From Guillardia theta CCMP2712 (taxonomy: Eukaryota > Cryptophyceae > Pyrenomonadales > Geminigeraceae): 64,000 bases of DNA. The DNA is taken from positions 1,065,153-1,129,152 of the forward strand of contig NW_005434668.1 in NCBI RefSeq assembly GCF_000315625.1. The letters are read 5' to 3'. Under the pieces are notes generated by a model, which was given only the letters and a program-made list of their open reading frames with translations, was not told where the DNA came from and searched no databases. The position numbers and the translations under genes are program-made. This document shows, piece by piece, positions 43,347 through 54,788 of the stretch (positions within the stretch are counted from its first letter, which is position 1; the number at the start of each line of letters is the position of its first letter).

Positions 43347-46300
43347 ATGGACAAGTATCAGATCAAGAGCAAGCTCGGGTAACGAGAAGACCAAGTGCGC
43401 GCACTCTCTAGATCCTAACACCGTGTCGCAGCTCTGGAGGGTTTGCGACAGTATGGCTGGTACGTGCAACAAGATAGGGGTGGTCATCGAGCGCTGACGA
43501 GCCTTTAGGGAGTGAGAAAGGCGGATGGGAAGACAGTAGCGATCAAGAAGATTGCGGTCCTGACATGATCACTCGCTCCTTCCTGCCATGATGTTGTGAT
43601 GTGCAGTGCGAGAATTTCGATGATGCCAACCAGGCGCTATCCGAAGGAAAGATGCTCTTGGAGGTAGACCCATCAGCATGCAAGTCATGGCTGTGAGATG
43701 TCTCTGATCATTCTCTCAGCTTGATCACACCCATGTCATCCAATACTACGACTTCTTTCTTCACCAGGAGAGAGGAGATACTGGTACTTGATCGTTGTCC
43801 TTGCCCCAGACAGCAGCGGTTCAAGGCCTCTTCTCTTACGTCATGAAAGCAGGAGGAAGGCCGAAGATGTATGTTGTGCTCGTCATGCAGTATGCTCCCG
43901 ATGGTGAGGCATCAAGTCACTGCTGACTCGTCCTGCTCTTGCTCTGCGTCACTCGTTCCTCTCAGGCGATCTCTTCTCCCGCCTCGAAAAAGCGCACAAG
44001 GAGCAGCGGCATATTCCCGAGGACACCATACGCAAATGGCTTCTCCAGGTGGACTCCAGCTCCTCCTCCTCCACCTGCTCATGGTGGATCGCAGCTCTGC
44101 AAAGCATTGGATTACATAGCCGGCAAGAGGATCATCCACAGGTACTCGATCGATCCCTCTTGCCTGGGACGATGTTCACAGCTTCATGTGACTTGTTCCT
44201 GCAGAGACGTCAAACTTGCCAACGTTCTGATAGGTAGCGACGGGCGTCTCCTGCTCCTGCTCGTCTCTTGCCTGACTTGCAGCAAGATGGCGACAACCTC
44301 AAGCTTGCAGACTTCGGCATCGCCAAGGTCCTTGAGCCACGTTGCTTCCCCTCCTGACGTGCGAACCCTCTCAGGTCATGCATGGAAAGTTCGCTCAGAC
44401 CATCGTCGGGGGAACGCCGTGCTATATGGTGCTGCTGGCTTCCTTCCTCCCCTCCTCTGACAGCCCAGCAGGCGCCGGAGCTCTTGTACAAGGAGAAGTA
44501 CGATACCAAGTCCGACATCTGGTCCCTGGGCTGTATGATATGGGAGCTCTCGTGCCGCTGCCTGCTGAGTCAGAACAAGGGAGTTCTTGGAGCTCAGGTC
44601 CGTCCTGTTGAAGAGGGTCGACACGTTGACTAGTGGCGCTGCAGGTGCTCAAAGATCCTGGGAGGCTGCGGGAGATGTGGAGCAAGATGGAGCAGGTGAG
44701 AAATTGTGCGCTGAGGAGGAGGAGGAGTGAGAGAGGGAGGAAGCAGATGGGAGGAGAGGGAAGAAGGGAGAAAGCGATGAAGGAGCGAGTGAGGAAGAGG
44801 AGAGTGGAGGTGGAGGAGTAGAGGTTGGATGGAGGAAGTGATAACTGGTTGACTACAGGCAAACCGAAGTTCCGAGCTGATTCAACTCGTCAAAAAGATG
44901 CTCCAGGTGACATTGGCAGACCCGCGGCCCCTTCAGTGACCCTTTGACGTCAGCCGGAGATCGCTGATCGGTGTACAGCGAGGTAAGGAGCGTTCCTGGC
45001 AGCTGAAAGAGGCTTACGGCGTCCGCCTTGCAACAGAGACATCCTTGAATCGAGCATGTTCAGGCACCAGAAGGAGAGGGAGCAGGTCAGCCCGTGGCTG
45101 GCTTCTCTTCCTCTGCTCCTCCTGACCCGCTAGAGCAGAAAGTAGACTCGATGACTGCTGGTATGCAAACCCTCGGCCTGACAAGGGCTGGTAAGATATT
45201 CCTCTTCGACCTTTCCCTTACCACCACCCTTCCAGTACACCTGGCCCCCTTTCCCTCTCTTGCCTGCTCAGCTCCTCCCTCCTCCCTCCTCCCTCCTCCC
45301 TCCTCCCTCCTCCCTCCTCCCTCCTCCCTCCTCCTGACGATGGTGTAGCGGGAGACACGTACGTAGCACCAAGGGAGGAGAAGCCTGTCCAAAACCAGAT
45401 CGTCGACCGGCAAGTGAAGGTCAATCCTGCTTCATCTCCCTTTTCAGCCAGAGCGACGCTTTTCTGAAGACATCCTCCTCCTCCGTCTCCTCCTCCTCCT
45501 CCTCCTCCTCCTCCTTCTCGTTCCCCTGCACTTGTTTGAGTTTCTATTCTCCTCCTCTCCTCCCGTGACCTCTCCCGTGACGGTTACCTACCTGCAGAGA
45601 GATTTCCCTGCTGTGGAAGGCAACGAGGTCAGCCCTCCCCTCCCCTCTTCTCCTCTCTCCTCCTCTCTTCTCCTTCTCTTTCTCCTCCTCTCTCATCTCT
45701 TGCATCAAGAACGTGGGGTATGAAGAGAGGCCTGCGGCTAACCGAGGGAGCCTGAACAAGGCCAACAACGATCTGGGATACAAACCAGGTCTTCCTCCCT
45801 CCCTACCCAACCGTTCGTCTCCCCTCCCTCCCCCACTTCGTCCCCGTCTCCCCTCCCTTCCCCACTTCGTCCCCGCCTCGTCCCCTCCACACTGCCCTCC
45901 TGCTCTTCGACGTGCCTCTCCCTCACTCTAGTTGCAGCAGACGCGCTGTCTGACCAGGAGCTTGATCGCCTCTGTGTGGAGGCGGATCGATACCAGCAGG
46001 CAAGGGACTACGAAAGGGCGGAGAGGTGAGGGAGAAGAGAAGGGAGCGAAGGAGGGAAGACCGAACTTCGAGAGGAAGAGAGCACTGGAGATGGAGAGGA
46101 GGAGGAGGCAGGTGGGAATGGTGACTGCTGCTGCAGATGCTTCAGGAAAGCGCTCGCGATCAATCCGAGACATACGCGCAGCCTATGCAACTATGCCTAC
46201 ATGGTAGGAGACAAGGGAAGGAAGGAGGTTGGAGGGAGGGGTCGCAGAGAGGTCGCGGGGCAGGGAGGGCGAGGACAGAGACTGACGTGTGGATATGCTC

Positions 46301-46672
46301 AGCTACACGTGGGAAAGAGAGACTTTGCCAAGTCAGAGGAGTTGTACAAGTTGGCCTTGCAGGTCCACTACTCCCTTATGCTGCCATCATACCTCTTTCT
46401 CTCCACCCTTCCTCCCTCCCTCACCTCCCGCCTGACTTGGAGATTCCAGGTTGAGCCCAACCGGACGGCGACGCTTTGCAACTATGCCTACCTGCTCCAC
46501 TCGGACCAGCGGCTGGCAGAAGCAAGGTTTGCCTTGCTTTCCTCCTCCTGCCCTTCCTCTGCTCATCCTCCTCCTGCGCAGAAAAATCTTCAAGATGGCA
46601 AAGGACTCAAATCCTGGGCATCCCTGGATCAAGAAGGTGCGGCACTTGCTCAGTATCTCCTGCTGCTGCTGA
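43347..46672 (+). CDS. NEK-like Ser/Thr protein kinase fused to TPR repeats
   Basis: The kinase domain is assembled from about 12 small exons. MDKYQIKSKLG joins to SGGFATVWL (glycine loop), then GVRKADGKTVAIKKIA (ATP Lys). VLVMQYAPDG lies in the hinge, then KALDYIAGKRIIHR and DVKLANVLI (HRD catalytic loop). NLKLADFGIAK is the DFG motif. After a 68-nt intron comes VMHGKFAQTIVGGTPCYM, then APELLYKEKYDTKSDIWSLG. All catalytic residues are intact. The lobe ends near ELIQLVKKMLQ ... PEIADRC (about 45.0 kb). A Pro/Ser-rich linker follows. Two or three TPR units come last: YERAERCFRKALAINPRHTR, LCNYAYMLHVGKRDFAKSEE, then LYKLALQVEPNRTATLCNYA, then RLAEARKIFKMAKDSNPGHP. The order resembles NEK-family kinases; the TPR fusion is unusual. 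The 3' end near 46672 is approximate. Confidence 0.82.
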
Positions 46673-47400
46673 TCTTACCCGACAGAACGAGCATCTCTTC
46701 TCTTAGCCAGTAAATCCTCTACAGTTTCTCTTTCGAGGCTTTCCCTTCCGACTTAGTCGCGGCCATGTCACAAGGCCGATCATCCGATGGCGGAGCCATA
46801 AATCGGAACCGTCATCGTACATACTGAGATGTCTCATGTCAAGTTGCGCATCTCCGGACTCCCGGAGGCTCCGGAGGCCCGGGAGGGCCCGGGACTGAGC
46901 AGCCGGAAGGCCGCCCGGCGCCGTGACTGCCGCCAGACTACGTTCAGGCCTCAGCCCCGATGACTCGCTGCCTGAGCTGAAGTGACTCAATTGAGAAACT
47001 CAGGATGGAGTGAAGGTCGAGACTTTCTCGAGTGAGGGACTAAGTGAGAGAGGCAAAGGTCTTAGGTCGAAGAAGAGAGATGAGGCTGGCAGATTGAAGA
47101 TAAGGCAGTCACGAGGAGATTCATCTGAGATCGCACCATTTGACTTACGGCCTCCAACAAGAAAAAACTCCCAAATCACATCGATTCAGTCTGTGCAATT
47201 ACAAGTATTTTAAAACCTCTCTGCCGGACGAACCATTCACTTTGGGTAACTTGCAAAAACAAATTTTTAACATTTGGGAGGCATATTTCTACGAAACGAT
47301 CTAAGTTCACCCGGTAAATGTTTATTTTAAATGAAGATACAACCCTCTTTTGGACGAAAAAATGTTATTTCAGATTTCTGACAGAAATTAAAAATTGCAT
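46673..47400. other. Intergenic with GC-rich element
   Basis: 46835-46990 is a CCGGAGGCCCGGGAGGGCCC-type GC-rich block. From 47000 the sequence becomes purine-rich, then AT-rich. No gene is seen. Confidence 0.4.
46835..46990. repeat. GC-rich dispersed element (CCGGGCC type)
   Basis: CTCCGGAGGCCCGGGAGGGC and then CCGGAAGGCCGCCCGGCG, ending GATGACTCGCTGCC. Resembles the 8.8, 21.3 and 26.5 kb blocks in word content. Confidence 0.45.
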
Positions 47401-47419
47401 GGAGGCCGTTCCTCTGCTC

Positions 47420-47850
47420 CTTTTCGTTCAGGGGGTGGGGGTGGCTCTTCTTGAAAGTACCCCTAATTTTGAGACATCTAATTGCTAAGAAGGAGGGTAG
47501 GGTACTCGGGGGAGAATCTCTCGAAGCTCCGAGTGGCTCCGCGGGGTGGGGTAGTGGGGTACTTTTTTTTAGAATGCACTTTTATTATCTTCTACAAGTG
47601 TTTTATGAAAAGTAAGGGTGGGGTACTTTAACGCTGGTTTAGAGGGGTGATTGTAGTGAGTAGCACGGGACGGCACAAAATGAGCTTGGCTTGATGCCTT
47701 GGTTTCGTACCCCCTACCCTACTTTGACCCGTGATCTCAAGGGAAAAAGAGGGTAGTTATCTGAAAGGGTGGGGTCAGGTGTAGGCAGGCTAGGTCGGGG
47801 TGGGTATAAAGATAGGCAAGGGGTGAACTCAGGCGCTATGCAGGGTACAG
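47420..47850 (+). repeat. GGGTACT/GGGGTA motif array
   Basis: Contains AAAGTACCCC, GGGTAGGGTACTCGGGGG, GGGGTAGTGGGGTACTTTT, GGGTGGGGTACTTTAACG, GTACCCCCTACCCTACTTTG and AGGGTGGGGTCAGG within about 400 bases. It ends about 340 bases upstream of the 48.2 kb start. It is the densest GTAC-containing block in the window. Confidence 0.6.
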
Positions 47851-48185
47851 GAAGGCGAGTCGAGGAGTGAGAAAGAGAAGAGAAGAGAAGAGAAGAGAAG
47901 GAGAGAAGAAAACAAGCTCAGCAAAGAAAACGAACAAGAAAACAAGGAAAGAAGCTGAACGCAGAGCAGAGAGTAGATCTAAGGACAGCGAGGGAGGACC
48001 TGACCGAAGGGAGGATACCCGTTCACGAATTTAAGGAGACAAGTGCTACCCGGGACTTTGAATCGCATCGACCAGACATTTCGATGCTGGTTTGATCGCA
48101 TTTTCGGCTTGTCAATCGTCCTCATTGTCTGCAAACTTGTGTGCTAGAGCGCTTCATTGCTCATTCTCGTCGTAGTCGCCCCACC

Positions 48186-48491
48186 ATGGAGACCAGGGAG
48201 AGAAGGTTCTCGGTCGAGTCGGCCACCAAGAAATGCAGGGCATGCTCTTCCAACTTTGCCTTCCGCACGCAGTCAGCGCCTACACTGCGGCATTATCCCA
48301 TGATACCAGACACACGAATGGGGGATGCGAGCTCGGATGGGACGATCGGCATTCCCAGCCCCTCCCCGCCGACCATCCCCATGGACAAAATCAAGTCTCC
48401 TCCCCTCAAGTCTGCACAGAATTTCTTCGAGAACTTCCTGTCTCGCCCGGGATCAAACTGTTCACTTCCCCCTGGCGATTTTGTGATTTGA
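48186..48491 (+). CDS. Small Ser/Pro-rich protein, unrecognised
   Basis: The ATG at 48186 sits in a strong CCACCATGG context, which is why I prefer it over the ATG-like start at 48141. The 101-residue product begins METRERRFSVES, has a CRAC motif, then a Ser/Pro-rich middle and an aromatic segment (KSAQNFFENFLSRPGSN) before the stop. The RRFSVES and similar sites look like basophilic kinase targets. Single exon, no family recognised. Possible poly(A) signal-like AATAAA words lie downstream near 48600-48670. Confidence 0.55.
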   Translation: METRERRFSVESATKKCRACSSNFAFRTQSAPTLRHYPMIPDTRMGDASSDGTIGIPSPSPPTIPMDKIKSPPLKSAQNFFENFLSRPGSNCSLPPGDFVI

Positions 48492-48697
48492 GATGCGCAA
48501 CGCTTACTTTCCTTTTTGTGTATGGCGTGTTGATATAAATACTTTAGTGATTGTAATGATTCTTTTGTTGATCTGGTGCTTTCATAGTAAAATTTATTTA
48601 TGATATCTTGAAGTTTGCTCCCTCAACATGGCGAGATTTGTTCATCTCGTTCCTGTCGTGTGAGATAAAGAATAATTCTACAAGCGTACTGTGACAT

Positions 48698-50244
48698 TTA
48701 AAACCCCTCTGATTCCACTGGACATGACATGCCTTCTGCCAACATGTTCATATCACTGTGAAGTTCGCTGTCCATGTCGTCCACCGCCATCTCCTCATCC
48801 CCTCCTGCATCGTCCGTCAGCCCCCCTCCTGACTCAAGGGAGAAGCTTCAATGGCTCACCAGGCGCCTCCTCCTCCTCCATCTGCGCGTCTAGCTCTTCC
48901 TCGAGATCAAAGTCGGCCTCCTGCTCCAGGGTCAACGAGCAAGCAGGTCAGGGGAGACCTCCTCCTCTACCTCTGCCTTCTCCGGCATGCTCTTGGAATC
49001 ATCTGCAGGACCAGGCGACGCTGGAGCAGAGCGGCCGACGGCCGGAGTGCCTGAGGGGGTTGAGAAGAGGAAGAGGAAGAGGAAGGGAGAGGGGTACCAG
49101 GGTAGGAGGTGCCAGGGGTGCCGACCTTGGAGTATCCCTTCCACTCCCCCACCATTGTTTCGAGAGTCTTGAGTCTCTCCGAGTGTGAGTTGACCAGCTT
49201 CTGCGCCTCTGCCGCCAGTCGATCCGCAACAGGGGGGAGGTTGGGGAAGCGATCCTGAAAGGAGAGTGAGCGAGGGAGGGAGAGGTGGAGGGAGAGAGAG
49301 GATCGATGCAGATAAAGTGGGGAAAGGGAGGGAGGGAAGGAGGGAGGGAGGGAGGGAGGGAGGGAGGGAGGGAGGGAGGGAGGGAGGGAGGGANNNNNNN
49401 NNNNNNNNNNNNNNNNNNNNNNNNNNNNNNNNNNNNNNNNNNNNNNNNNNNNNNNNNNNNNNNNNNNNNNNNNNNNNNNNNNNNNNNNNNNNNGGGGGAA
49501 AGGGAGGCGAGGGAGGAGGAAGGAAGGGAGGCAGTAAAGAATAAGGTGAGGGAGGGAGGGAGGGAGGGAGGGAAGGGTTGGTAGGAGCAAGGAGAGGGAG
49601 GTAGGAGAGGGGAGTAGCTGTAAGACCTGCAGGTGGTCAGGAAGGTCTCTTGCTTGCTTCTTCTTAGCGTTGTTGTAGTCCTGGATCGAACCCTTGGAGA
49701 TCTTGATGAACCCTGCCTTCTCTCTCGGCCTCTGCTCCTCCTCGTGCGCATCGTTCTCGAAAAAGCCCATCTGATAGTCATGATCATGATCATAATTAGA
49801 TGAGGAGGAGGAAGGGGAGGAGAAGGAGGAGAGGGAGTATTGTCAATACCTTCTCTTTCTTCTTCTTCAACCTTCTCTTCTGCTCTTGCAGCCTCTTCTT
49901 CTCCCTCCTGCTTGCTGATCAGCTCCTCCCTGCCCGTGCTCGTGCTCGTGCTCGTGCTCGTCTCCCCCCTCCTCTTCCTCCTCCTCACCTCGCGTCTGCC
50001 TTCGCTCGCTCATCGTTTTGATCGTCGTTCATGTCCACGGCCCGGGCGTTGTGTCGTGCCACAATCTTGGCGACTTCGTCGGCATTCTTGATCAAAGTAT
50101 GCTGCAGCGACTTGTGATGTCCTAGCAAGAGAAGAAAGAGCAACAAGGGAGATGGAGGAGGAGGTGAATGCTAAGACAAGCAGGAAATACAGGAGGAGAC
50201 GTGCACAGGATGAGAATGAGAATGAGGATGTGGTGGAGGAGAAC

Positions 50245-50342
<98 letters not shown>

Positions 50343-53300
50343 CGATGACCACGACGATGACGACGACGATGATGAGGATATTAATCGAATGAATGAAATC
50401 GTCACCTTCCACTTGCCAGTCCCCGAGTGAGAATCAAGCTCATATCGCCACCGTCGGGCTATCGTCGATTTCCTCACCCCGACTGTGCTCGAAGGCGCAA
50501 ACTCCTGCGCATGGCGGTCAGCTGGAGTCGAGCAGGGCAGGAACAAGTGCCCACGTCGATCTTGTCGTCCTCGTTCTCCTCCTCGCTCGACGACTCGGGC
50601 TCGTTCTGAGAGATCGTCTCGAGCATCTCCTGGAATATGATCTGCTTCCTCCTCGTGTAGTCCAGCTGGAACTTCTTGTCCTTGGGGTCATGCCGAGGGT
50701 TGAACATCTGATCTCTGACCGCCGGCTCTCTTGCCTTCCTGCTGCCCACCAGCAGGGAGAGGTTCAGCGGCACGCGGTGATCCGAGGAGTTGACGAAGGA
50801 GTTGGACACGTTCCAGGGGGCCAGGCTGACGAGTTCGAGGACGCACTGAGCTGCTGTGGGGATCAACTTGACGTCGTTGTCGGCGGTGGATTCAGCGAAG
50901 CTCTTGTCCTTGACGATGTCCTGCACGGACGAGGCGATCTCGTCCGCTTTCTGCACAGTCTTGATCCCCAGATTGCGCAGCCTCATCTGCCCCGCCTGCA
51001 GGCTCTCGAACAGACAGACGTTCTCTGGCGTGTCGGAGATCTCCATCACGTCCTTGGGGATCTCAAACCCTTCCTTGAGCGTCCAGTGCCCTCCCTCCCC
51101 TCCCTCCCTGTTGAACTGCGCGCAGTCCTTGAGCTGCTTCCTGATCGCCGTCTCCGACGTCGCCTTGAACTCATCGAACACCTCATGCGTGTGTAGGATC
51201 CCTCCTCCCTTCAGCCGGCCGTAGATGAAGTTGATAAGGTGCCGTTTCTGGTATGCCGCCTGCTCCTTGGAGTTGGGGGCAGGGACCTTGACGAAGGGAT
51301 GGCACTGCCCAGCGCAGTAGAGCGAGTCGATGGGCTTCAGAAAGAACTTGTCGCCATTCTTGACGACCAGGAAGTCAGTCGGATGCGGCTCGTGCTTGGC
51401 GATCGGGGCTCTCTGCATGTTGTTCTCTAGGGCAGAAACGAACGAGTTGGCTCCCTCCGGTATGTCGCCGTAGAAGGGAGACTCTTGCTGCACGTCCAGA
51501 CCGACCGGCTTGCCGTCGTTGAGATGCTCGGAGGGGATAGAGGGAGCAGGAGCATCGTTGCGGCTTCTGTAGTAGTGCCGGATCCTGGAAGCCATTCCAA
51601 CGTTGGAGACGACGGGGGGGATCTGCTCGTAGTACTCGACAAGGAGCGCCTTGGAGTCCGAGCAAGTGACGTCCCGCATCTTCTTGAGCGCCTGGATCTT
51701 CTCCTCCGCTCCCTTGAGCATCTTCTTTTCCTTGGACTTCTCCGACGTCTGCAGCGGCCTGAACGTGATAACCTTGATCTTCTCCCCCTCAAACAGTCTC
51801 TGCCGGTGGAAGTTTGTAAGGTGCGCGTCTTTGACCGTGTTGCTGATGTTCTTCTGCTTCGCCGACTTGGTGCAAGGAGCGTTGAGCACCTGCGGCCGCC
51901 CGAGCTTGATCCTCGCCTTCGATCCGCTGCCTCCCTGATAGTACTGGTCGTGGGAGATGTTCAACCTCACCGACAGGTCCTCCAACGACAGGGAGTTCAG
52001 CTCGCATCGAGCGATGGTCCACCATGGCGGGATGCAGGTGTGGACATGCTCGCGCTTGGTGTGTGGCGCCATGATCACCCGCTGGGCAGAGAAGGAAGTC
52101 CCCTTCATCGCTCTCGGCAGCCGTCGACCCTTCACGACATACTTCGAGTCCATCTTCGCTGCCTTCCTGTCTTTGTCCTGCCAGATGATGTTGAGCAGCC
52201 AGCTCCCGTCTTCCAGCGCTTGATTGTACTCTCCTATCCTGACCGTGTTGGTGGGGTTCAACTCATCTCGCTCTATAAAGTACTTCTTCGCTTCCACTAG
52301 CCTCTGCTCAATCGTCGGCTCCTCCGACTGGCTCTTCCTAACCCTTGATTCGCCAAGAGCCCCCGAGACCCCTCGAGCCTTCTTGGCAACGTTGTTGGTG
52401 TGATCGTTACCGTACTGAGCTTCTACCATCATCCCGTCATCATCGCCATCAACGTCCTCGAAATCGTCACTGTCAACCTCTTCGCCCTGTCAAACGTTCT
52501 CAGCTCCTTCGTCAGGATCATTCTTGCATTCATTCACCTCATCTCCCTCTTCCTCTTCGCGCTCACTCTCCTCCTCCGACGACCCCCAGATAATGTTGTC
52601 CTCCCACATTTGCGACTCAATCGGAGCAAGAGGTCTGAAAGCTGCAGCTGCAGGCGCCTTTGCCGCCTCCTCCTGCACCTGCTGGGCTTCAGCCTTCACC
52701 GTTTCCTCGGGCATCACCGCCTCGTCTTGCGGCAAGGCAGGGGGCAGCTCAGGCTGAGATTCGTTGAGGTCCGTGATCTTCTTTTCCTCTTCCACGTCCC
52801 CTTCATCCTTGTCTTCCTCCTCCTCCTCAGGCTCGTTCAGGCCCATGTGATAATCTCGGAACCTCAAGCTTGCAGCTGCGGCTGCTCTCCTTGCAGCCTC
52901 GTCGACGAAGCGTTCTTCATCATCGCTCATCACTTCCATCTTGACGCTGGACGAGTGGGTGACTTTTCGGTTCTTGGACATGCGCACAGGGATGGAGGGC
53001 CCAATGTACATCTGGCTGAGAAGGAGCAGGCCGTTCTTCCTCAAGCTCGCTTCGGTGGCATGTATCAGCTCTGCTTGTATCACTCCGGCCTGAGACTTAG
53101 GAGCCTGCGGTGCGGCTGCCTTGTCCTCCTTGGATTTCTGATGCTCTTCATCTGCTTGCTCCTGCTCTTCCAGAGATTTCGCGTCTTGTTTGGCTTCATT
53201 GTCTTGATCCTTCTTGTCAGCAGCCTTCTCTTCCGCCTGTCCTTCCCCTTCCTCCTCCTCTTCATCGTAGTCATCATCAACTTTCCTGGTGCTTTGCTGC

Positions 53301-53620
53301 GCGGACCCTTGAGAAAGGGCGAGCGACTTCGCCTTTGCTACGTAAACATCTGTCTTGCTCGTATCCTCTTCCTCTTCCGCCACCTCCGTCTCTTTCGAGA
53401 AGTCGATGGCGTTAGCAGCTTTGGGGATGTAATCTGCATCATCGGTGACCGCGGTGTCCTGCTCGGTGATCGCATCTCCAACAATCGTGCTCTTCTCCTG
53501 CCGTGTTGTCCGCACGAGACCATTGACGGTATCTTCATCATAACCATCTTGATCAACCTCAAACTTCTCGTTGATGTTTCCCAACCATATCTTCTCAAGG
53601 AGCCCCGAACTGTCTGTCAT
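48698..53620 (-). CDS. TAF1: TFIID subunit TAF1
   Basis: The largest TFIID subunit, a scaffold for promoter recognition. The start at 53620 opens MTDSSGLLEKIWLGNI. The acidic N-terminus ends in the TAF1 signature APIESQMWEDNIIWG. A 51-nt intron (52537-52487, GTGAAT...TTGACAG) removes an in-frame TGA and joins DE to GEEVDSDDFEDVDGDD. The next exon (52486 to about 50555) is the TAF1 central domain (DUF3591): TVRIGEYNQALEDGSWLLNI, RCELNSLSLEDLSVRLN, LLVEYYEQIPPVVSNVGMAS, FLVVKNGDKFFLKPID, SLAPWNVSNSFVNSSDHR, then an acidic SSSEEENEDD stretch as in other TAF1s. Downstream exons (about 50.1-48.7 kb) encode SLQHTLIKNADEVAKIVARH, GFIKISKGSIQDYNNAKKKQ, RFPNLPPVADRLAAEAQKLV and an acidic end, with a stop at 48698. 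These are taken as the TAF1 C-terminus but could be a separate gene. No bromodomain is visible. An assembly gap lies in an intron. Confidence 0.88.
49326..49580. repeat. (GGGA)n tract containing a 100-N assembly gap
   Basis: GGGA repeats from 49326 run into N at 49394-49493 and continue as GGGAGG to about 49580. The gap size of exactly 100 is a placeholder. It sits between two minus-strand exons of the TAF1 locus. Confidence 0.97.
50243..50345. repeat. (GAT)n tract in the TAF1 locus
   Basis: About 33 GAT triplets, reading ATC on the transcribed sense strand, inside an intron of the minus-strand gene. The poly-Asp and poly-Met frames it creates are not genes. Confidence 0.95.
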
Positions 53621-54788
53621 GATGATGCAAGACTCTCGAGAGGAGGTTTAACTCTAGCTTGAGCTATTTCATCCTTGATTGTTGTGGAATCTGCAATGAA
53701 AAGCAAAGTTCAGATGTCAAGAGTGTTGAGAATTCGATTGCTTCTTGTCGAAAATCTGCATTTCATATTTTGACCTGATTCGCCCGCTCAGGCATGCCTA
53801 CTTTACTGCGGTTACCTTCAAAATCTCACTATCTCAAATATCACATTCTCCCTTGGCGACCTATTCCTCGTTTCATCACATGAGTTATTCCATGATGAGA
53901 CCATCCTTATCTATTCCTTCCCTTTCCACCCATTGACCATCATCTGTCAACAAACCGCACTCCACCCCCCTATCCACAAATCGTTACGCTCCGCATTCTG
54001 TTCATGTCCCTATATCGCTTGAATGTGCAGCCCTCCTGCTTGTCCTGTCCTTACGCAAGATCTCCTCTCCTCTCCTCTCCTCTCCTCCCCTCTCCTCTCC
54101 TCTCCTCTCCTCTCCTCTCCTCTCTTCTCTTCTCCTCTCCTCTCCTCCCTTCTCCTCTCCTGTCCTCTCCTCCCTTCTCCTCTCCTGCGTCCTCTCCTCC
54201 TCTCCTCTCCTGCCCTGCCTCCCTCCCTCCCTCTCCTCCCCTCTCCTCCCCTCTCCTCCCCTCTCCTCTCCTCTCCTCCCCTCCCGTCTCCTCCCGTCTC
54301 CTCCCCTCCCTTCCTCCCCAACCCTTCCTGGTGTCCCCATCATTGAAATTTCTGCCAACATTAGTGCGTGCAGAAAAGTAACGGAAATATAACGGTTAAA
54401 TAACGTTGTCATCATTTTCAAAACCTATCGTAACCGCCAAGCTAGGAATTCTGGTTGAAATCGATTCCAAGGGTCTTTGAATCGATTTGAGTCGGGATAA
54501 AATCGATTCGGATCTATTCAAATCGTCGGGCATGCTATTGATTGTGTCCGCATGACGGAGCCAACAGTCGCGAGCAGCGGGAGGAGGAGGAGCGAGGTGG
54601 AGAGCGCGTATGGTCAAGATGAAGTGAGAATGGCGTGGTAACTTGGACGGTAGAGGACAGAAGCGGGTGCAGCGAGTACAAGGAGACATGGGAAAAGGTT
54701 CCCGCACTAGATCGCAACCCTGAATTGCAGTATCCAATGGTTGACCTGGTGTTGTTTTGATGTGATCATCGGAATGATTCGGAACAGT
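53621..54788. other. Intergenic between divergent TAF1 and glucan synthase
   Basis: 53.62-54.05 kb is featureless. 54058-54330 is a TCTCC pyrimidine repeat. 54420-54520 holds several ATCGATTC words (GAAATCGATTCC, GAATCGATTTGAG, AAATCGATTCGG). No gene is recognised. Confidence 0.45.
54058..54330. repeat. (TCTCC)n-type pyrimidine repeat
   Basis: CTCTCCTCTCCTCTCCTCCC units with variants (CTTCT, CCTGT) over about 270 bases, between the divergent TAF1 and glucan synthase genes. Confidence 0.95.

Noticed and set aside
50152-50430. Poly-Asp and poly-Met proteins on plus
   Set aside because: Created by a (GAT)n intronic microsatellite.
51485-52300. 271-codon plus-strand open frame
   Set aside because: Antisense shadow of the TAF1 central domain exon; no recognisable features of its own.
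52490-52492. In-frame TGA suggesting TAF1 is a pseudogene
   Set aside because: A good 51-nt GT-AG intron (52537-52487) contains the stop and joins both halves in phase.
52400-53662. 420-codon plus-strand open frame rich in Leu/Phe/Arg
   Set aside because: It is the antisense of the acidic TAF1 N-terminal exon. Glu/Asp/Ala codons reversed give Leu/Phe/Ser/Arg, and the minus strand has the clear TAF1 motif and start.
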